A stretch of DNA of 64,000 nucleotides from the NCBI GenBank assembly GCA_004144345.1, contig SEEL01000002.1, positions 62,001 through 126,000 of the forward strand, read 5' to 3'. The notes below the pieces were generated by a model, which worked only from the letters and a program-made list of their open reading frames with translations, was not told where the DNA came from and searched no databases. Shown here one piece after another: positions 61,602-64,000 of this stretch (positions are counted from its first letter, which is position 1; each line of letters begins with the position of its first letter). Source of the stretch: Hyphomicrobiales bacterium (GTDB lineage: Bacteria; Pseudomonadota; Alphaproteobacteria; Rhizobiales; Devosiaceae). The position numbers and the translations under genes are program-made.

Positions 61602-61751
61602 GTGACTAAGAAGGACCCGTGGCATTCGGTCAAGGCCGACATCCATCACAACAACACCAACTGCAACACCGGCAACAACATCGAGAAAGAGAACATCCGT
61701 CAGGGAACCGGCGGGAAACCCCTTTGCAAGGAGTGCGCCGGTCTGAGTTAA
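61602..61751 (+). CDS. 49-residue Cys/His-containing small protein
   Basis: GTG 61602 is preceded by AGGAGG with 7 bases spacing, one of the best ribosome-binding sites in the window. The product begins MTKKDPWHSVKADIHHNNTN, continues CNTGNNIEKENIRQGTGGKP and ends LCKECAGLS. One cysteine in TNCNTG plus a C-terminal CxxC, together with HH, could bind a metal. The NxxCNTGNNIE and GTGGKPLC pieces look like a conserved small-protein family in alphaproteobacteria (recalled impression). It lies on the strand opposite to the GTA genes and converges on the terminase gene. Function unknown. Confidence 0.75.
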   Translation: MTKKDPWHSVKADIHHNNTNCNTGNNIEKENIRQGTGGKPLCKECAGLS

Positions 61752-61756
61752 CAGCA

Positions 61757-61781
61757 GTGAGGGGGTTCACAGCCCCCTCAC
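61757..61781. terminator. Stem-loop between the small Cys protein gene and the terminase gene
   Basis: GTGAGGGGG-TTCACAG-CCCCCTCAC has a 9-base perfect stem; the terminase stop codon lies in the loop. It has no T-run on either side, so it is a weak or Rho-assisted two-way terminator, placed where two converging genes end. Confidence 0.55.
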
Positions 61782-63020
61782 CCGCGGCGCCTCCCGCAGC
61801 ATCAGTTCCGTGATCGCCCACACTGCGGCATCCAGCCGGTCCGGTGAGCGTCCATCCGCCCGGCCGTCCACGCCAAACGCGCACATCTCGTCCTCGAGCG
61901 CCGTCAGCCCCGGCGCGTGCGTCACCCTGCCCTGCGCATAAAGCGCCGCGACCGGTTCGGCGCGGACCCATTTGCCGCGCGTGGCGTGGACGAGGCGGAC
62001 CGGCACGTCGGCGTCGACGCTGGCGATGACCGTGCGCACCATGTCGCCGCCCTGGTTGGCTTCGGCGACAATGCAGTCGGCGCCGAAATCGTGGAACGCC
62101 CGCACGGCGCGCGTCGCCCAGTCGAGCGGTGCCGCCGGCCTGAGCGTCAGATCGGCCAGCACCACGGCGCCGCCATCGGTGCGCGCCGCAACGACGATGC
62201 CGCAGCCATCCGATGATGCGTGGCTCGTCGCCGGCGGATCGACCGCCACGACGATGCGCCCCTGCTCGCCGCCCGCAGCCGGGCGAAACATGTCGCGCGT
62301 CCATAGCGCGCCCGGCAGATCCTCGATCAGTTCGCCGTCGAGCTCCTGCCGCCCCAGAACGCTGTTCCGGTAGCGCGCCACCACGCTGGTGAGAAAGCTC
62401 GTCGCCAGATGCCTGCGGTTCAATTCCGTGGTCACCCGTGTCACCACCGTCGTCGGCTCGGCCAGCAGCCGCTTGATCAGCTTCGTCGGCCGCGGCGTCG
62501 TCGTTGCCAGCTGGCGCGGCTGTGCTCCGAGCCTGAGCCCGAATTGCAGCATGTCCCAGGCCGCCTCGGCATGCGGCCATTTGCCGATCTCGTCGCACCA
62601 GGCGGCCGCGAATTGCGGGCCGCGAAAGCGCTCGGGATCGTTGGCGCCGAGGATTTGCGCCTCGACGCCATTGTCCCAGTAGAGCATGTGGTCGCGCAAC
62701 AGCGGACGATCCCAGGGATGGGTCACCGCCATGATGCCGCTCGGCCCCTCGACCATCACCGATATCGCCTCGGTGATGGTTTCGCCCACCAGCGCGATGG
62801 GCGTCACGCCGTCGGCGGCGAGTTGGCGTACCCATTCGGCCCCGGCGCGGGTCTTGCCGGCGCCGCGGCCACCCATCAGCAGCCAGGTGACCCAGTCGCC
62901 CGGCGGCGGCAGCTGGGCGGCATGCGCCCAGTTGGCCCAGTTGAAATAGATCTGGGCGTTCTCCTCCTCGCTGATCGCCGCGCTCCAGCCGGCCTCTTCC
63001 TCAACGTTTGAGTTCTGCAA
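61767..63020 (-). CDS. GTA terminase large subunit (gp2-like)
   Basis: A 417-residue DNA-packaging motor. The ATPase part has Walker A GGRGAGKTRAGA (residues 50-61), Walker B FAAAWCDEIGKW (D143/E144) and LATTTPRPTKLIKRLL. The nuclease part begins VVAVDPPATSH (D261), with CIVAEANQGGDMVRTV and the C-terminal RLDAAVWAIT aspartate. All motor and nuclease acidic residues expected are present, so it should be active. GTA terminases package host DNA by headful cutting without a specific pac site. The start overlaps gp1 by 20 bases. Confidence 0.95.
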   Translation of the reverse strand: MQNSNVEEEAGWSAAISEEENAQIYFNWANWAHAAQLPPPGDWVTWLLMGGRGAGKTRAGAEWVRQLAADGVTPIALVGETITEAISVMVEGPSGIMAVTHPWDRPLLRDHMLYWDNGVEAQILGANDPERFRGPQFAAAWCDEIGKWPHAEAAWDMLQFGLRLGAQPRQLATTTPRPTKLIKRLLAEPTTVVTRVTTELNRRHLATSFLTSVVARYRNSVLGRQELDGELIEDLPGALWTRDMFRPAAGGEQGRIVVAVDPPATSHASSDGCGIVVAARTDGGAVVLADLTLRPAAPLDWATRAVRAFHDFGADCIVAEANQGGDMVRTVIASVDADVPVRLVHATRGKWVRAEPVAALYAQGRVTHAPGLTALEDEMCAFGVDGRADGRSPDRLDAAVWAITELMLREAPRVRGL

Positions 63021-63417
63021 TCCGGCCCACCAATTTGTCGCCGATGCCCGTGAGGCTCGCGAGCCGCCGCTTGCGCTTGCCGATCGGCGTCGCCGCCGCT
63101 TCGGCCCGCACGAGCTTGCCGATCGTCGCCACCAGCTGGTGCAGCAGCGCGATGTCCTTGTCGGCGCCCGGCGTGCCGCGTTCGAGCTGCGCGATATGGC
63201 GCAGCACCAGCCGCAGCAGCCGCGCCACCATGCGCTCGCGGTTGATCGGCGGCTGGTGCCTGAGCGGCCAGCCCAGCCGTTCGCGCTGGCGGTCGAACTG
63301 GGCCTTGGTACAATCGTGCTTGAGGTAGATGTCGGTGAGTTTGGTCCCGGCCCGATAGTCGGCCTCGACGGCGCGCCAATAGGCCAGCGGCCGCTCGGCC
63401 CTGCGGCTCTCGGTCAT
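63001..63417 (-). CDS. GTA small terminase-like protein (gp1-like), first gene of the cluster
   Basis: A 138-residue protein from ATG 63417: MTESRRAERPLAYWRAVEAD, then an HTH-like region YRAGTKLTDIYLKHDCTKAQ and GWPLRHQPPINRERM, a long helix (ARLLRLVLRHIAQLERGTPG) and a basic end (TPIGKRKRRLASLTGIG). Small size, HTH plus oligomerisation helix and position before the terminase fit GTA gp1, which acts as a small terminase. Upstream frames are open to 63501, but ATG 63417 begins the conserved part. Confidence 0.85.
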   Translation of the reverse strand: MTESRRAERPLAYWRAVEADYRAGTKLTDIYLKHDCTKAQFDRQRERLGWPLRHQPPINRERMVARLLRLVLRHIAQLERGTPGADKDIALLHQLVATIGKLVRAEAAATPIGKRKRRLASLTGIGDKLVGRIAELKR

Positions 63418-63622
63418 GCTGCTGCTCTCTTTTGGATGTGTGGTGCGGCTCCCCGTATCGGGGGGCGGCTTCAAGGCCCATTTCTGCGACCGTAGCTGCA
63501 CTATACACCAGCTGCGTCACACCGTGGATAACTTTGGCCAAAATAGGCCTCAAAGCCCCGGCCAGCCTGGGCTTGCCGCTAGTAGAGTTAAGCCCCAAAA
63601 ACGGGGTCTGGAGGACGTCAAA
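63418..63622. promoter_or_regulatory. Divergent promoter region of the GTA cluster and the protease-inhibitor-like gene
   Basis: The 205 bases between the divergent starts of gp1 and the exported inhibitor-like gene must hold the GTA promoter. Toward gp1 a possible -10 (TATAGT, near 63503-63508 on the minus strand) is visible without a convincing -35. An imperfect palindrome GGCC-TATTTT-GGCC lies near 63537-63550. No clear CtrA half-site pair (TTAA-N7-TTAA) was found. Confidence 0.4.
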
Positions 63623-64000
63623 ATGCGATTCGATTCACGCCTCGCCGCCGCGGCCGCGATTCTGGCCTGCGGCACCATCGGCGCGCTGGCGCAGGAGGCG
63701 TCGAGCGTCCCCGACCATCTGCTCGGCATGGTGGGTCATTGGCGGCTCGAGCAGGAAGACCAGAGCCTGCCCATCTGCGGCCTCGTCTTTACCGAGGATG
63801 AGCGGCTCGGCGGCTGGGCGATCGAGCTGCCCGAGCCCTGCCCCGCGCCCTTCCCGCCGGTCCAGTCCTTCGTCGCCTGGGATGTCGATGACAATGACGG
63901 CTCGGTGCTGATCCTCGACGCCGCGGGCAACGAGACGCTGCGCCTCTATGAAGGCGAAGACGGCCTCTTCGTCACCGGCGACGGCGTCCTCCCCGCCTTC
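63623..64000 (+). CDS. Exported Inh/AprI-type metalloprotease-inhibitor-like protein, 3' end outside the window
   Basis: ATG 63623 follows GGAGGACGTC; at least 126 residues lie in the window. A signal peptide (MRFDSRLAAAAAILACGTIG, ending ALAQE) precedes a beta-barrel-like sequence: LLGMVGHWRLEQEDQSLPIC, GLVFTEDERLGGWAIELPEP and SFVAWDVDDNDGSVLILDAA. The G.W.L......C.L.......GG..L....C.......W pattern matches the Inh family of periplasmic inhibitors of secreted serralysin-type proteases. No protease gene is in view. It is divergent from the GTA cluster. Confidence 0.7.
   Translation, partial: MRFDSRLAAAAAILACGTIGALAQEASSVPDHLLGMVGHWRLEQEDQSLPICGLVFTEDERLGGWAIELPEPCPAPFPPVQSFVAWDVDDNDGSVLILDAAGNETLRLYEGEDGLFVTGDGVLPAF

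Noticed and set aside
46804-63417. Interpretation as an ordinary prophage
   Set aside because: No integrase, repressor, replication or attachment sites are seen, the gene order is that of RcGTA gp1-gp15, and the tape measure is short; a GTA explains this better.

Overview
The window looks like a high-GC alphaproteobacterial chromosome of the Hyphomicrobiales (Rhizobiales). The gene order ccmI-ccmE-ccmF-ccmH / degP / OmpR-type regulator-kinase / glnE / kinase is typical of that order. Gene content and codon style suggest Devosia or a close relative; this genus call is an inference. No tRNA, rRNA or CRISPR array was seen.

Layout. (1) 1-470 is the start of an enoyl-CoA hydratase gene. (2) 994-15814 is a cell-surface polysaccharide region. 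A leftward operon holds a flippase-like membrane protein, an ArnC/GtrB-like polyprenyl-phosphate glycosyltransferase and two GT-C membrane glycosyltransferases. A NarL-type two-component pair is split around a FecR-domain protein with Gly/Asn repeats. A rightward operon encodes UDP-glucose dehydrogenase, UDP-xylose synthase, a GalE/UDP-arabinose-epimerase-like enzyme, a cellulose-synthase-like glycosyltransferase and a secreted GH26-like glycosidase, and may build a pentose-containing polymer. (3) 16190-16641 holds decayed pieces of a tyrosine integrase and an HxlR regulator directly upstream of dusA, a known island insertion site. (4) 18312-46731 is mostly vertical core: two ABC half-exporters with an Arg-rich small ORF between them, pepN, three histidine kinases (two with adjacent regulators), glnE, degP, a TauE/SafE protein, the ccm operon, a reduced sarcosine-oxidase-like pair and several envelope proteins.

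(5) 46804-63417 is a complete leftward gene transfer agent (GTA) cluster of the Rhodobacter capsulatus type. It runs from terminase (gp1, gp2) through portal, gp3.5-like, prohead protease, capsid, connectors (gp6-gp8), tail tube (gp9), chaperones (gp10, gp10.1), tape measure (gp11), distal tail proteins (gp12, gp13), NlpC/P60 peptidase (gp14) and the large tail protein (gp15). It ends in a GH108 endolysin that reads without a stop codon into a holin-like membrane peptide which has its own ideal ribosome-binding site. Most tail genes overlap by ATGA and are probably translationally coupled. The cluster is interrupted by small non-GTA genes (58081-58359, 59637-60650, 60873-61205, 61602-61751), a terminator-like hairpin (59554-59586) and palindromic intergenic repeats. 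(6) A protease-inhibitor-like gene (63623 onward) runs off the right edge.

The most novel items are the stop-less endolysin/holin gene, the pentose-nucleotide plus synthase plus GH26 operon with its FecR/two-component control block, the integrase/HxlR remnant at dusA, and the Arg-rich small ORF between the ABC exporters.
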